DNA of 64,000 bases, taken from assembly GCA_020348385.1 (NCBI GenBank), contig CP070750.1, positions 3,585,511-3,649,510 on the forward strand, in the 5' to 3' direction. The notes under the pieces were generated by a model that was not told where the DNA came from, did no database searches, and was given only the letters and a program-made list of their open reading frames with translations. The stretch's first letter is position 1, and each line of letters opens with the position of its first letter. The DNA comes from Candidatus Aminicenantota bacterium (GTDB lineage: Bacteria; Acidobacteriota; Aminicenantia; Aminicenantales; Aminicenantaceae). The translations under genes were made by a program, and so were the position numbers. Positions 27,128 to 37,248 of this stretch are shown here, piece after piece.

Positions 27128-30070
27128 ATGTCTATCAGGTTAAAAATTAAGACATTATTCTGTCTGATGAGTGTGGTGTTTTTCTTTTTTCTGAACACGG
27201 ACGTGTTGAATGCACAACAATCGGGAGAAGCACTCTTCAAAGATCTGGAATGGCGGAATATCGGACCGGCCAACATGAGCGGTCGGGTGACTGACATTCA
27301 AGCTCTGGACGACGACTTTCGGCATGTGCTCGTGGCATCTGCTTCTGGAGGAGTCTGGAAATCGACCAATGCCGGGACAACATGGGTGCCCATTTTTGAC
27401 GAGTACGGGTCAGCATCGATCGGTGCCGTGGCGATTTTCCCGAAGAATCCGGACATTATATGGGTGGGCACAGGAGAAGCTAATGTGCGGAACAGCGTGG
27501 GCTGGGGGGATGGGATGTATAAATCCATGGATGGCGGAGAAACTTTCACCCGTGTTGGGTTGGAAGATTCTCACCACATCGCGCGGGTAATCACGCATCC
27601 AGAAGACCAGAATATCGTTTATGCAGCTGCTCAGGGACATTTGTGGGGATACACAGGACAAAGAGGTTTGTACAAAACGACAGATGGGGGAGAGACCTGG
27701 CTGAAATTAGGGAACGGACTGCCGGATGACGGCAAGACCGGATGTACCGATATCAAGATGGATCCGACAGATCCGGATGTTTTGTACACGGCATTCTGGC
27801 AAAGGTTGAGGCAGCCGCACCGGTTTGACAGCGGCGGGCCGAACGGTGGATTATTCAAATCCACGGATGGGGGACAGACTTGGAAGAAGCTGACTGAAGG
27901 CCTGCCCGAAGGAGATGTCGGCCGCATCGGCATCGCCATATATCGAACCAACCCGAAAATCGTGATGGCCATCGTTGAACATGGTTTTCAGCCGAGACGG
28001 GGCACCGAAGAGTATGAGGCTATGAGCAAGCTTGGATCAGGGGTGTACCGCTCTGAGGATGGAGGCGAAACCTGGATTTATGTGAACCGGTACAACAACC
28101 GGCCGTTTTATTACAGCCAGATCTATATCAATCCGAATGATGATGATCGAGTTTATGCTATGGGGGGGCAAGCCCAGGTCTCCGAAGATGGCGGCAAGAC
28201 ATTTGAATCGGGAATGCCGGGCATCGCCGGCGATTTTCATGTGATGTGGCTCGATCCCCAGAACAAGGACCGTTATTATGTGGGAAACGATAAAGGGGTT
28301 TCGATCACCTATGATCATGGCGAACATTTCAACTTTTTTGATAATTATGCGATCAGTCAAATTTATGCCGTTTCTGCTGATATGCGGGATCCTTACTATG
28401 TTTATGTCGGGCTGCAGGATAATGGGATTTGGGGAGGCCCGAGCAACAGCCGGGATTATAACGGTATTTTTAACGATCATTGGTTCAAATTTCACAGCGG
28501 AGATGGCTTTCACTCAGCGGTGGATCCCACCGATTGGACCACGGTCTATTCGGAAAGCCAGGGGGGAAGAATGCAGCGAAACCATGCCTTATTTCGTCAG
28601 GAATCCAAGGGGATCACGCCTACCCGGACCAACACACTGAATTGGGAAGATGTCGTTCCCAAGCAAACAGATTCCAGCCGTCCTGTGGTACGAATGAACT
28701 GGAATACCCCATTTGTCCTTTCCCATCACAACCCCCACACGTTATATTATGGGGCTAACTTTTTGTTCAAAAGTGTGGATCGAGGAGATCACTGGCGGAT
28801 CATCAGTCCTGATTTGACCACGAACAATCCCGAAAAAACTCTCCGGGAAAGCGGGGGATTGACCCGAGATGTCACAGGAGCCGAGGTGCACTGTACCCTC
28901 ATCGCCATTTCAGAATCTCCCCTAGCGCCCGGATTGATTTGGGTTGGAACCGACGACGGAAATGTGCAGTTGACCCGGAATGATGGAGTGGCCTGGACCA
29001 ATGTCAGGCCGAATTTCTCCGATGTCCCGGAATCCCTCTGGGTCAGCCGGGTGGAAGCTTCCCACTTCGATAAAGGAGTGTGTTATGTGACCTTTGATGG
29101 CCACCGGAGCGATGATTTCCGCCCTTATGTCTTCAAAACCAAAGATTTTGGCCAAACCTGGGAAAATATCACCAACAATTTACCGGATGGACACAGCGTT
29201 TATGTGATCAGGGAAGATTTGAAGAACAGGAACCTGTTGTTTGTGGGCACAGAATTTGGTGTGTTTGCCTCTATCGATGGCGGTAAATCCTGGACACAGC
29301 TGAAAAACGGAATGCCGACGGTTGCGGCGCACGATCTGTTGATACATCCTCGCGCAGGCGATCTGATCGCTGGAACGCATGGACGGGGTGTGTATATTCT
29401 GGATGACATAACGCCGTTGCAGCAGTTCACTGAAGAGGTGTCTGGTAATGACGCCCACCTGTTCGCAAATCCGGTGGCTACCAAATGGCAGGGGATAAGC
29501 AGGGGAGCGACCCGGGGCCACAAATTATTTGTGGGCCGAAATCCACTCTCCATGTCGCAGGTCGGACCTTCGAATTCACCCACCCCTATTCAGAACACGG
29601 CTTCGATAAATTTTTATCTCAGCTCAAACCTTCAGGAAAACGCTGTGGTTGAAATAAGCAACCTGGAACAAACGAAAACAAGGACCATACTGCTGGATGA
29701 TGAACCGGGAATCGGGCGATACCGATGGGATATGCGGTTTGAACCGACCGAAGAGCAGAAAAAAAGCTTTATGAAACGGCTGGAAAATGTTTTTGTTGAT
29801 TTGGAAAAACAAGTCAAAGGGAAACAAAAAAAACGACTAAATTCGCTGCACAAAGAATTCAATAAAGCAGATACGACCGATGGCTACAACAAAATATTGC
29901 GGACAGTTATGCAAGAGTTCAGGAATTACGTCAGGGGACGAGGCTTTTTTCTGCGACCTCTCCAAGGCCCTGAAGTCGAAGCTGGGATTTACGCGCTGAA
30001 AATGACCCTCGATGGAAAGAGCTATTCAGGCTTTATTACCATCAGAGATGATCCAATGTTGACAAAATAA
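27128..30070 (+). CDS. Secreted BNR/VPS10-type beta-propeller repeat protein
   Basis: A 980-residue protein with a signal peptide (about 1-28). Residues 30-780 carry many BNR/sortilin-type repeats: GVWKSTNAGTTW, GMYKSMDGGETF, GLYKTTDGGETW, GLFKSTDGGQTW, GVYRSEDGGETW, VFASIDGGKSW. These form one or two large beta-propellers. The last 200 residues contain a beta-sandwich followed by a helical, lysine-rich stretch and a final beta segment. Many databases label such proteins as glycosyl hydrolases, but no catalytic motif is visible; protein binding or exported protein maturation is equally possible. GAGGAG precedes the ATG. The VWFA gene follows 53 bases downstream. Confidence 0.85.
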   Translation: MSIRLKIKTLFCLMSVVFFFFLNTDVLNAQQSGEALFKDLEWRNIGPANMSGRVTDIQALDDDFRHVLVASASGGVWKSTNAGTTWVPIFDEYGSASIGAVAIFPKNPDIIWVGTGEANVRNSVGWGDGMYKSMDGGETFTRVGLEDSHHIARVITHPEDQNIVYAAAQGHLWGYTGQRGLYKTTDGGETWLKLGNGLPDDGKTGCTDIKMDPTDPDVLYTAFWQRLRQPHRFDSGGPNGGLFKSTDGGQTWKKLTEGLPEGDVGRIGIAIYRTNPKIVMAIVEHGFQPRRGTEEYEAMSKLGSGVYRSEDGGETWIYVNRYNNRPFYYSQIYINPNDDDRVYAMGGQAQVSEDGGKTFESGMPGIAGDFHVMWLDPQNKDRYYVGNDKGVSITYDHGEHFNFFDNYAISQIYAVSADMRDPYYVYVGLQDNGIWGGPSNSRDYNGIFNDHWFKFHSGDGFHSAVDPTDWTTVYSESQGGRMQRNHALFRQESKGITPTRTNTLNWEDVVPKQTDSSRPVVRMNWNTPFVLSHHNPHTLYYGANFLFKSVDRGDHWRIISPDLTTNNPEKTLRESGGLTRDVTGAEVHCTLIAISESPLAPGLIWVGTDDGNVQLTRNDGVAWTNVRPNFSDVPESLWVSRVEASHFDKGVCYVTFDGHRSDDFRPYVFKTKDFGQTWENITNNLPDGHSVYVIREDLKNRNLLFVGTEFGVFASIDGGKSWTQLKNGMPTVAAHDLLIHPRAGDLIAGTHGRGVYILDDITPLQQFTEEVSGNDAHLFANPVATKWQGISRGATRGHKLFVGRNPLSMSQVGPSNSPTPIQNTASINFYLSSNLQENAVVEISNLEQTKTRTILLDDEPGIGRYRWDMRFEPTEEQKKSFMKRLENVFVDLEKQVKGKQKKRLNSLHKEFNKADTTDGYNKILRTVMQEFRNYVRGRGFFLRPLQGPEVEAGIYALKMTLDGKSYSGFITIRDDPMLTK

Positions 30071-30123
30071 AAATTTTTGACTTTATCCTGATTCTGTGAT
30101 ATCTCTTTTGCGAAGAGGTTGGT

Positions 30124-31353
30124 TTGAAAAGGTTCCTTCTTTTTGGTTGTTTGTTTCTGTTTGGCCTATGTGTTTTTTCCCAGCAACTTGCCGAACAAGC
30201 AGTGGTTATCAACATTGAGGTACCTGTTCGGGTTTTCCAGGGGGGAACGTTTGTCGAAGACCTTACAATTGATGACTTTGAAATATTGGAAGAAGGGATC
30301 CCACAGAGGATCGAAGCGGTATATCTTATAAAAAAAAGGACGGTTGAAAGAAGCGAAGAAAAGAAAAGATTTGTCCCGTCTACCGAACGAACTTTTTTCC
30401 TTTTTTTTGAGATATCCGAGTATAACTCCGAGATCGGAGATGCCATTGATTATTTTCATGAAAATGTCTTGACCCCGGGTGATAACATAATAATCGTCAC
30501 GCCGTTAAACACCTACAAGCTGAGGAGTCGAGTTTTGGAGTTTCAGTCGAAAAAACAACTCTCGAAAGAACTCAAAGAGCTTGTGAGAAAAGAAGCGTTG
30601 ATGGGAAATGCCGAATATCGAGGGGCTGTCAAAGATCTCATCGGTATGGCCAAGTCGTTGGCCACAAGTTCCCCCGATGGACTCAGCAACAATGCCGCGC
30701 TGTTGGATGAATACAGCCTCTCCGGCTATGGACGTATGCCTATCGAAAAACAGCTGATGAAATACTTGAATATTCTTGAAAGGATCAGAAAGCTCAGGCG
30801 CGTGGACCAGCAAAAGCTTTTGAAGTTTGCGGAAATGCTGAAAAATGAATCCGGTCAAAAATATGTTTTTTTGCTCTACCAGAGGGAGTCCATCCCCCAA
30901 ATAGAACCCAGTATTTTGAACAAGTATTTGACCGAATTTCAAGATAAGCCCCATGTTCTCCAGGGCTTATACAGCATGACTCACACTTCTCGCAGGGATA
31001 TTTCTTTTGATGTGGAACTGGTTAAACAGGCCTATGCCGATTCTTCCATCTCGATTCATTTTTTGTTTTTGACTCCAGCTATCAAGCATGTGCAAGGGGT
31101 GTATTTTCAAGAGCGTTCCGAAGATATTTTCGGTGCTTTTCGGGAAATGGCCAATGCGACAGGAGGATTTGTGGACGCATCCGCCAATCTGACATCGTCC
31201 TTCAAACGAGCGATTAACGCTTCTGAGAATTTTTACCTGTTGTATTATTCTCCCGAAAACTACAAGAAAGATGGCCGGTTTAAGGAAATAAAAGTAAGAG
31301 TGAAGGAAAAAAACCTTAAAGTGGTCCATCGAATGGGGTATTTTTCAAACTGA
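30124..31353 (+). CDS. VWFA-related (acidobacterial TIGR03436 type) exported protein
   Basis: A 409-residue protein beginning with a signal peptide (KRFLLFGCLFLFGLCVFSQ). It has the family pattern of a short beta domain (INIEVPVRVFQGGTFVEDLTIDDFEILEEG) followed by a von Willebrand A-like domain ending in YYSPENYKKDGRFKEIKVRV. The metal-binding MIDAS residues are not well conserved (FFLFFEISEYN where DxSxS would be). Start is TTG at 30124 with AGAGG upstream. Role unknown. Probably co-transcribed with the BNR-repeat gene; a longer paralogue is at 53108-55219. Confidence 0.82.
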   Translation: MKRFLLFGCLFLFGLCVFSQQLAEQAVVINIEVPVRVFQGGTFVEDLTIDDFEILEEGIPQRIEAVYLIKKRTVERSEEKKRFVPSTERTFFLFFEISEYNSEIGDAIDYFHENVLTPGDNIIIVTPLNTYKLRSRVLEFQSKKQLSKELKELVRKEALMGNAEYRGAVKDLIGMAKSLATSSPDGLSNNAALLDEYSLSGYGRMPIEKQLMKYLNILERIRKLRRVDQQKLLKFAEMLKNESGQKYVFLLYQRESIPQIEPSILNKYLTEFQDKPHVLQGLYSMTHTSRRDISFDVELVKQAYADSSISIHFLFLTPAIKHVQGVYFQERSEDIFGAFREMANATGGFVDASANLTSSFKRAINASENFYLLYYSPENYKKDGRFKEIKVRVKEKNLKVVHRMGYFSN

Positions 31354-34111
31354 CAACTTCGGCGGACCCATAGTACAGGCCGTTGAACAAGAGTTTGAAA
31401 GTGCCGTGAGGCTGACCTCGAAAAGTGATTTCAGGCCCGTACATGACAAGGTTCCCTTTGCCGACGGTCGCTTCGATCACGGCCGTGCCTCCCTCCAAAT
31501 AGTGTTGCCCCCAAGCCCATCCGCTCCGTAGGGGTGTGCTGTCCTCGAACCATGCGATCGGGCGAACTCCCCTGAGCTGAGCTTCAGGCTGAAGCCTGAA
31601 AACCGGGCTTCGGTTGAAGACCACATCTACCTTGTCGCCCATTCCGTAAGTCAAGGGATGGTTGGGATCGAGCCGGACTTGGAGGAGAGAGCCCGGAATA
31701 AATATCTGTCCGCTGGAAAGAGGATTTTCTGTTCCATCCTGGGATTTTTCCACAAGGGCGTTTTTTATCGGGAGGCCGGCATGGAAACCCAGGCTTGTGG
31801 AGCTTCCGATGGTCAAGACGGTCCCCCCTTCTTTCAGGAAACGGAGAAGTTGAGGTACTGTTTTATCGGCTGTGATGTTTCCCAACCGATCGCGATACTT
31901 TTCAGGAACATCTTCCGGTCTCATCGGATCAGATCGGCGGAAGCGTTGTTCTCTCTGAGAACTTTGTCCGGGAATGGCTCCGCTGACAAACACCAGGACA
32001 TCGAATTTTTTTATCAGATTTTCAGAATCGAGGATATTGGGATAAACGACCTCGAATGGGAATTCGAACTGCTCAAAAAGCCATCTGACCCATCCAGAGG
32101 CCATGGATCCACCGTAGCGATCCCAAAGGCCGATGCGGAGCGGCTTAAGGCGGAAAGCTTCGCCAACCGGCCCGCGTGAGATTCCATCGAAGCTCAGACC
32201 CAATTCGTTAGACATGGCCTCCAGTTGATTCGCCGTTGAAGCCTTATTCGGTATGTATATCGTCCCTTCCGCGTAAGTTTTTCCGTCGATCTCGAAGGAT
32301 TGTTTTAACCAGTAGACTTCTTGGCCGTTTTTTAAAAGCCTGTTTGTTGCGATGAAGGCATCGTTGATCCTATGATCCAGCAAGAATCCAACAGCCTCTT
32401 CTTTATGGGTCATGTTTCCAGCTGGAGTATGAGCGAAGTCCGCTATTTTTTCGAAAGGACCGTCGAATCCTTCCATGATCCTGTCGAAGTGAATCCCCAT
32501 CTGGAAGGCAAGAGTCCATCCGGCCATGTCGTACGTGGGCCTAGGAGGCTCACCAGGGCAGGGGATGTCGTCGGGATAGTTTTGGGGTTCGAACATGGAA
32601 AGAATATGGGGACGGAAAGCTTGGGCGCATTTAATGATGTAGGAACCGGATGGGTAGGTTTTACCGGCTGCCTCGAAATCCCGGCTGGCTTGATGAACGA
32701 TAATGCCGGCTTTGATAAGGGTGTTGACGAATTTGGTGGCGGTTATAAAATCGGGCTGGTTGGATGGAAGGATGAATCCTCTTGGGTCGCGAGAAGCGGG
32801 ATCGTGGAGCATTTCATAATATTTGAGAGGGAATCCTCTTGACCTTCCCGATCCTTCCATTTTTGCTTGATCCGCCTTGATTTGGTCCTGAAGTGCTTCG
32901 ATGCTTCTTGGAACAATGGTCCAGCTATCCTGGTTGCCTCTTTCGATAGATCTTTTTCCCATCCGATAGATATTGAGCAAAAATTCTTCACTGTGTTTGG
33001 ATGCAAAATCAAGGATGGCCCGGTCAGCTGTGATGGAGTACTCCACGGATTGACGAAAATGCCATTTTTGGGGGGCTATGGGAAAAGGGTAATCGCTGTT
33101 GGGGAGATGCTTATCTGGGAGGAAAGGAATCTCCATCGGAGTGGGATTTCCGATCGTCTCGGTCAGGATCCCTATCATGTTATGGAAGTATACGGTTGTC
33201 CTTAATCCGCCGTTCCACCAGATGGAATAGCCTGCTCCTGAGCGCATCGTGGCGCCCGGTTTTTTTTCTTGGACGAATCGCGTGTGCATAGCGGCTCCCA
33301 ACAGTTGGATTTGGACAGGGATCAAGGGATCGTAGCAGTAGTTGAACGGATCCCTGAAAGGCGGGGCAAACAGGACGCATCCCGATGGCCCTGTTTGATG
33401 ATGATTGTACACGATCTGGGGGAACCATTCCCTGTAAAGGATGCGATTTAGAGCTTCGGTCTCGACCTGGGTGGACATGTAAAAATCCCGGTTGTTATCG
33501 TGGCCGATATATTTATGGTAAAGCCTGGGCAATCCTCTGGTGGAGCGTTTGGACGGTTCCGGTTCTCGCATGTACCAGTCGGCAACGAGCTCCATGCCAT
33601 CAGGATTGGAACAGATAGCCAGGAGAATGACGTTGTCCAGGATCCGCAAGGTCTCTGCATCGTTTCTGCTGATCATCTGGAAGACAAGCTCGATCAGTTG
33701 CTGGGCTCCCAAGACTTCTGTTCCATGAAGCCCTCCGTCGACCCACACAACGGCCTTGCCCTCTTTTGCCAGTTCCAGTGCTTGGGTTTCTTCTAGTCCC
33801 TCAGCAAGAGCCAAACGCTTTGCAATATCCTTGTAACGGCCGATCTGATGATGATTTTCAGGCGATGTGATGACGGCCAAGTACATCGGCCGTCCCTCAG
33901 TTGTTTCCCCGATTTCTAACAGGAACAAACGGTCGCTTTCTTGAGCGAGTTTTTTCCAATAATCGGATAATTGGGTGTAAGAAGCCAAAAAATAATCCTC
34001 GCCAATATCAAAGCCCATCGCTTCTTTTGGCGTTGTGATTTTGTTCTGGGCAATAAGCAGAGGTGAAATCAATAGGAGGATTAAGGAAATCAGCAATAGC
34101 ACTCTTTTCAT
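31316..34111 (-). CDS. Exported M14-family zinc carboxypeptidase-like protein
   Basis: A 931-residue protein with a signal peptide (about 1-20). An M14 metallopeptidase domain occupies roughly residues 35-370: zinc ligands in GGLHGTEVLG (His-x-x-Glu) and in VYNHHQTGPSG (His), with ILTETIG supplying the probable catalytic Glu. The long C-terminal region contains a glutamine amidotransferase-like segment (DVLVFVSGAIPG; KEGGTVLTIGSST) and beta structure. ATG at 34111 is preceded by AGGAG and begins the signal peptide, so an earlier in-frame start is rejected. It probably degrades peptides in the periplasm. It overlaps the convergent VWFA gene by 38 bases. Confidence 0.87.
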   Translation of the reverse strand: MKRVLLLISLILLLISPLLIAQNKITTPKEAMGFDIGEDYFLASYTQLSDYWKKLAQESDRLFLLEIGETTEGRPMYLAVITSPENHHQIGRYKDIAKRLALAEGLEETQALELAKEGKAVVWVDGGLHGTEVLGAQQLIELVFQMISRNDAETLRILDNVILLAICSNPDGMELVADWYMREPEPSKRSTRGLPRLYHKYIGHDNNRDFYMSTQVETEALNRILYREWFPQIVYNHHQTGPSGCVLFAPPFRDPFNYCYDPLIPVQIQLLGAAMHTRFVQEKKPGATMRSGAGYSIWWNGGLRTTVYFHNMIGILTETIGNPTPMEIPFLPDKHLPNSDYPFPIAPQKWHFRQSVEYSITADRAILDFASKHSEEFLLNIYRMGKRSIERGNQDSWTIVPRSIEALQDQIKADQAKMEGSGRSRGFPLKYYEMLHDPASRDPRGFILPSNQPDFITATKFVNTLIKAGIIVHQASRDFEAAGKTYPSGSYIIKCAQAFRPHILSMFEPQNYPDDIPCPGEPPRPTYDMAGWTLAFQMGIHFDRIMEGFDGPFEKIADFAHTPAGNMTHKEEAVGFLLDHRINDAFIATNRLLKNGQEVYWLKQSFEIDGKTYAEGTIYIPNKASTANQLEAMSNELGLSFDGISRGPVGEAFRLKPLRIGLWDRYGGSMASGWVRWLFEQFEFPFEVVYPNILDSENLIKKFDVLVFVSGAIPGQSSQREQRFRRSDPMRPEDVPEKYRDRLGNITADKTVPQLLRFLKEGGTVLTIGSSTSLGFHAGLPIKNALVEKSQDGTENPLSSGQIFIPGSLLQVRLDPNHPLTYGMGDKVDVVFNRSPVFRLQPEAQLRGVRPIAWFEDSTPLRSGWAWGQHYLEGGTAVIEATVGKGNLVMYGPEITFRGQPHGTFKLLFNGLYYGSAEVVSLKNTPFDGPL

Positions 34112-34194
34112 AGGTCTTTCTCCTCTTTCATTTTTGTGTGAATAGGCAAGCAAATCTATACCAGACTCATCGTCTGAAGTCAAAAAAACAGAAT

Positions 34195-34223
34195 TTGAAG
34201 GAAGGAGGAAAATTGTATATAAT
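34195..34223 (+). promoter_or_regulatory. Sigma70-like promoter of the 34.3-36.1 kb gene pair
   Basis: TTGAAG (34195-34200), 17 bases, perfect TATAAT (34218-34223). The predicted start is about 35 bases before ATG 34266. Confidence 0.65.
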
Positions 34224-34265
34224 GGCAATCTAAGAGAGAGTTTTTATGGGGTGAGGGAGACAAAC

Positions 34266-34778
34266 ATGCAACAAAGCACAGAAAATCTTATCTATCAGAA
34301 GGCGTCCAAATGCTGGGAGTGTGTGAACAAATCTGTCCAGTTATTCAGCGAACTGCTGAAAGCAGAGAGAGATTTTAATGCGGCGGATTATTACAAAGCC
34401 AGAAATTTGCTCCAGGATGCCGATAGGTGCTTTAAGGAAACCCTAGAGAATTCCAAAAAACTTCTCGGTCCCATCCCGCCTTATTGCTCGGATGATTACC
34501 AAAAGTGGCGTGACGAACTTCTCGAAGAATTTCAAATTTTAGCGATGAGTCATGAATATGAGGATCTCAAGTCTGAACTTATTAAGGATGAGTTTTTGCG
34601 CAGATTGATGGACGAAGAAAGCATTGAACTTCTATTGAAAAAGCATTTTCAAACACAACAATCGGGAAAACGAAAGTTATCCAATATCAAAGTCAGGATT
34701 ATCCTGGACCGTCTAGAAGATTTGATCAATCATGCCAAGGATATGAACAAATCAGCTGTCCAAAAACAGCAGTCTTGA
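34266..34778 (+). CDS. Hypothetical helical protein upstream of the glycosyltransferase
   Basis: A 170-residue soluble protein with almost entirely helical character: charged heptad-like stretches at about 10-75 and 85-160, no signal peptide or membrane segment. It has four cysteines (two in KCWECVNK). I recognise no family. ATG at 34266 follows GGGAG by six bases; an in-frame GTG at 34251 is less likely. It is 43 bases upstream of the glycosyltransferase gene and shares its promoter, so it may be a partner or regulator of that enzyme. Confidence 0.72.
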   Translation: MQQSTENLIYQKASKCWECVNKSVQLFSELLKAERDFNAADYYKARNLLQDADRCFKETLENSKKLLGPIPPYCSDDYQKWRDELLEEFQILAMSHEYEDLKSELIKDEFLRRLMDEESIELLLKKHFQTQQSGKRKLSNIKVRIILDRLEDLINHAKDMNKSAVQKQQS

Positions 34779-34821
34779 CTCGAACAGAATTCATGTTATT
34801 ATTGGCGGAAAGGAAGTACCA

Positions 34822-36072
34822 ATGGATGTTATTATCGAGAATCCAGAGCAAGTCAAAAAAGCTGATTTTATCGTAGGGATTCCCTCATTCAACGAGGCGG
34901 ATTCCATCTCTTATCCCATTCAAATGGCCAATCAAGGTTTGTGCAAATTTTTTCCGGAGAAAAAATCGGTCATCATTAACGTGGACAATAATTCACCGGA
35001 TGGAACAAAAACGGCATTCTTGAACACACCCACCGATGTCCCGAAGATCTACATCTCGACTCCTGGCGATATTCGAGGGAAAGGGAATAATTTGCTGAAT
35101 CTGTTCGAGGCTGTTGTCGAACTGGGAGCCGGAGCTGCTGTTGTAGTGGATGCCGATTTGAGGAGCATAACGCCCCAATGGATTCAGTACCTAGGCGAAC
35201 CTCTGTTTACCGGTTTCAACTACGTGACTCCCATCTATATCCGCCATAAATATGATGGCTCGATCACCAATCACATCGCTTATCCGCTTTTGAGAACCCT
35301 GTTTGGGCTTAGGGTGAGACAGCCCATCGGGGGGGATTTTGGATTTTCAAGGCGACTGGCCCAAGCATTCTTATCCGAAAAGACTTGGACAGAAAATGTG
35401 GCGAATTTTGGGATAGATATCTGGATGACGACCGTTGCCATTGCCCGCCGTTTCAAGGTATGCCAGACGTTTCTGGGATCACCCAAATCTCACAGAGCAA
35501 AGGACCCGGCCAAGCACTTGGGGCCGATGTTCATGCAGGTGATCATGACCTTTTTCGAACTGATGATAGACTTTGAATATTTTTGGAAGGATACCTCAGA
35601 AAGCTGGCCGAGCAACATTTTTGGCTTTGGCCTGGGAGTTTCAGAATCCCCCCCTCCTGTTTCCGTGGATACAGACGCCCTCTACTCAAGCTTTGTCAAA
35701 GGTTTTGATTGGTATGGGGAAGTGTGGAAAAAGATTCTTCCTAAAGAGGAATATGCCGAAGTCAAAAAAACGAAAAAAATTCCTAAGGAAAAATTCTATT
35801 ATAGCAGCGATCTCTGGGCTCGCATCCTCTTCAATTATGCGATAGCCTACCGTAACAACCAGATCCCCAAGGAAATGATTTTAGAGTCCATGATTCCGTT
35901 TTATCATTCCCGAATCTTGTCCTTCGTGAACAAAACCATTCACATGGATATCAAAGAGTGCGAGGAATATTTTGAAAAGATAGTCAGGGTATTTGAAGAG
36001 GAAAAACCCTATTTGATAACAAGATGGAACGAGGAACAGAAAAAACTGGGGAACAAACTCTTTCGGTTTTAA
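34822..36072 (+). CDS. GT-A glycosyltransferase, GT78/GT81-like (glycosylglycerate synthase type)
   Basis: A 416-residue cytoplasmic enzyme. It begins [13 protein letters not shown], then VDNNSPDGT; the nucleotide-sugar/metal motif is [14 protein letters not shown] after [11 protein letters not shown]; the acceptor-side segment is [16 protein letters not shown] and then [12 protein letters not shown]. The order GKG / DADL / QPxGG / GID is that of mannosylglycerate synthase and glucosyl-3-phosphoglycerate synthase. Given the MPGP-like phosphatase at 23.9 kb, synthesis of a glycosylglycerate solute is a reasonable guess, but a cell-envelope role is not excluded. Its stop codon shares bases with the convergent arsM stop. 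Confidence 0.75.
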   Translation: MDVIIENPEQVKKADFIVGIPSFNEADSISYPIQMANQGLCKFFPEKKSVIINVDNNSPDGTKTAFLNTPTDVPKIYISTPGDIRGKGNNLLNLFEAVVELGAGAAVVVDADLRSITPQWIQYLGEPLFTGFNYVTPIYIRHKYDGSITNHIAYPLLRTLFGLRVRQPIGGDFGFSRRLAQAFLSEKTWTENVANFGIDIWMTTVAIARRFKVCQTFLGSPKSHRAKDPAKHLGPMFMQVIMTFFELMIDFEYFWKDTSESWPSNIFGFGLGVSESPPPVSVDTDALYSSFVKGFDWYGEVWKKILPKEEYAEVKKTKKIPKEKFYYSSDLWARILFNYAIAYRNNQIPKEMILESMIPFYHSRILSFVNKTIHMDIKECEEYFEKIVRVFEEEKPYLITRWNEEQKKLGNKLFRF

Positions 36073-36935
36073 TCAAGACGGATTTTATTTTTTGGCTTTA
36101 TGGCGCCAATCTTAATACTCAGCACAGAACGGGCTACTTCATTCAATTGCTCGATTGGAATGTTCACTTCTTCAGCGATGGCTTTTGCCATCGCATCTCC
36201 GGATTCCAAACCGAGAGAGAAAAATTCTTCTCCTTGCAGATCGATCTGATGAAATCCCGCTTCCCTGATGAGATTAATGTATTCCTCTTTCCTCAGAGCT
36301 CCGGCAATGCATCCTGTGTAGGCTAGGACTGATTCTCTTATGGCTTCAGGGAGTTCCTTCAAAAGAACCAAGTCTGAAACCATCAATCTACCGCCTGGTT
36401 TGAGTACCCTGAACGCCTCTTGGAAAACCCTCTTTTTGTCCGGTGAAAGGTTTATCACGCAGTTGGAGATTATCACATCCACAGATTCTGTTTCCACCGG
36501 GAGATCCTCGATCTCGCCGAGCTTGAACTCCACATTGTCATACTGTCCTTTTCTAGCATTTTCCTTTGCTTTTGATACCATATCCCTTGTCATGTCTATG
36601 CCGATCACTTTTCCTTTATCGCCGACTCTTTTGGCGGCAAGAAAACAATCAAAACCTGCGCCTGCACCCAAATCGAGGACAATTTCTCCTTTTTTAAGGG
36701 ATGCTAGAGCAACAGGATTGCCACATCCGAGCCCTAGGTTGGCATTCTCAGGTACAGATTTTAATTCTTCTTCGTCATACCCAATGGCTTTGCCGATGTG
36801 TGCAGCCATGTCTGTTGGCGCACAGCATGATTCACTTTGGCCACAACAAGCACTGTTTTGTTTGGCGATCTGTGAATAGCGCTTTTTGACAATCCCCTTG
36901 ATTTTTTCTTTGTTTAATTTTGTAGGATCCTTCAT
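36069..36935 (-). CDS. arsM: Arsenite S-adenosylmethyltransferase
   Basis: A 288-residue SAM-dependent methyltransferase. The SAM site is [15 protein letters not shown], followed by [11 protein letters not shown]. The As(III)-binding cysteines typical of ArsM are found in [13 protein letters not shown] and [14 protein letters not shown], plus an N-terminal cluster Cys30, Cys31, Cys37, Cys38. It methylates trivalent arsenic to volatile or excreted species. Its ATG overlaps the stop of the upstream AbrB-type gene by one base (TGATG), so translation is coupled. No arsenite efflux gene is present nearby. Confidence 0.93.
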   Translation of the reverse strand: MKDPTKLNKEKIKGIVKKRYSQIAKQNSACCGQSESCCAPTDMAAHIGKAIGYDEEELKSVPENANLGLGCGNPVALASLKKGEIVLDLGAGAGFDCFLAAKRVGDKGKVIGIDMTRDMVSKAKENARKGQYDNVEFKLGEIEDLPVETESVDVIISNCVINLSPDKKRVFQEAFRVLKPGGRLMVSDLVLLKELPEAIRESVLAYTGCIAGALRKEEYINLIREAGFHQIDLQGEEFFSLGLESGDAMAKAIAEEVNIPIEQLNEVARSVLSIKIGAIKPKNKIRLD

Positions 36936-37225
36936 CAGGATTTTCCTTTCGACTGAAAGTCAGTCAACATGGGAGATAGCAGGTTTTTCACCATCCCTTC
37001 GAAATCCTGGGCTTTGATTAAAGACAGGCAGCAAAATTTGCCGTCTTTTTCCATCGTGATCACAACAAGTTTATCTCCGGGATAGATATGCGCCTTTTCT
37101 CTAATCTCCTTGGGAAGGACCATTTGTCCTCGCTCGTCGATGCTGACAACGGATTCGACTGCGCAGCATCCTAAATCCTTGTCTGCAGAGTCACAACAGG
37201 ATGGGGAATTTTCTTCTCGAGCCAT
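36935..37225 (-). CDS. Cys-rich AbrB/SpoVT-type DNA-binding protein (HgcAB-associated-like)
   Basis: A 96-residue protein. Residues 23-70 are a swapped-hairpin AbrB domain ([20 protein letters not shown] then GDKLVVITM). Three Cys-Cys pairs stand out: Cys10-Cys11, Cys20-Cys21 and Cys65-Cys66. The overall pattern resembles the small AbrB-like family that often accompanies mercury-methylation genes (HgcAB-associated protein), but hgcA and hgcB are not in this window. It is the first gene of the arsM operon, so a metalloid-sensing autorepressor is the obvious hypothesis. It could alternatively deliver metalloid to ArsM. Confidence 0.8.
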   Translation of the reverse strand: MAREENSPSCCDSADKDLGCCAVESVVSIDERGQMVLPKEIREKAHIYPGDKLVVITMEKDGKFCCLSLIKAQDFEGMVKNLLSPMLTDFQSKGKS

Positions 37226-37248
37226 CTAAAACCTCCAGCCAGATTAAT

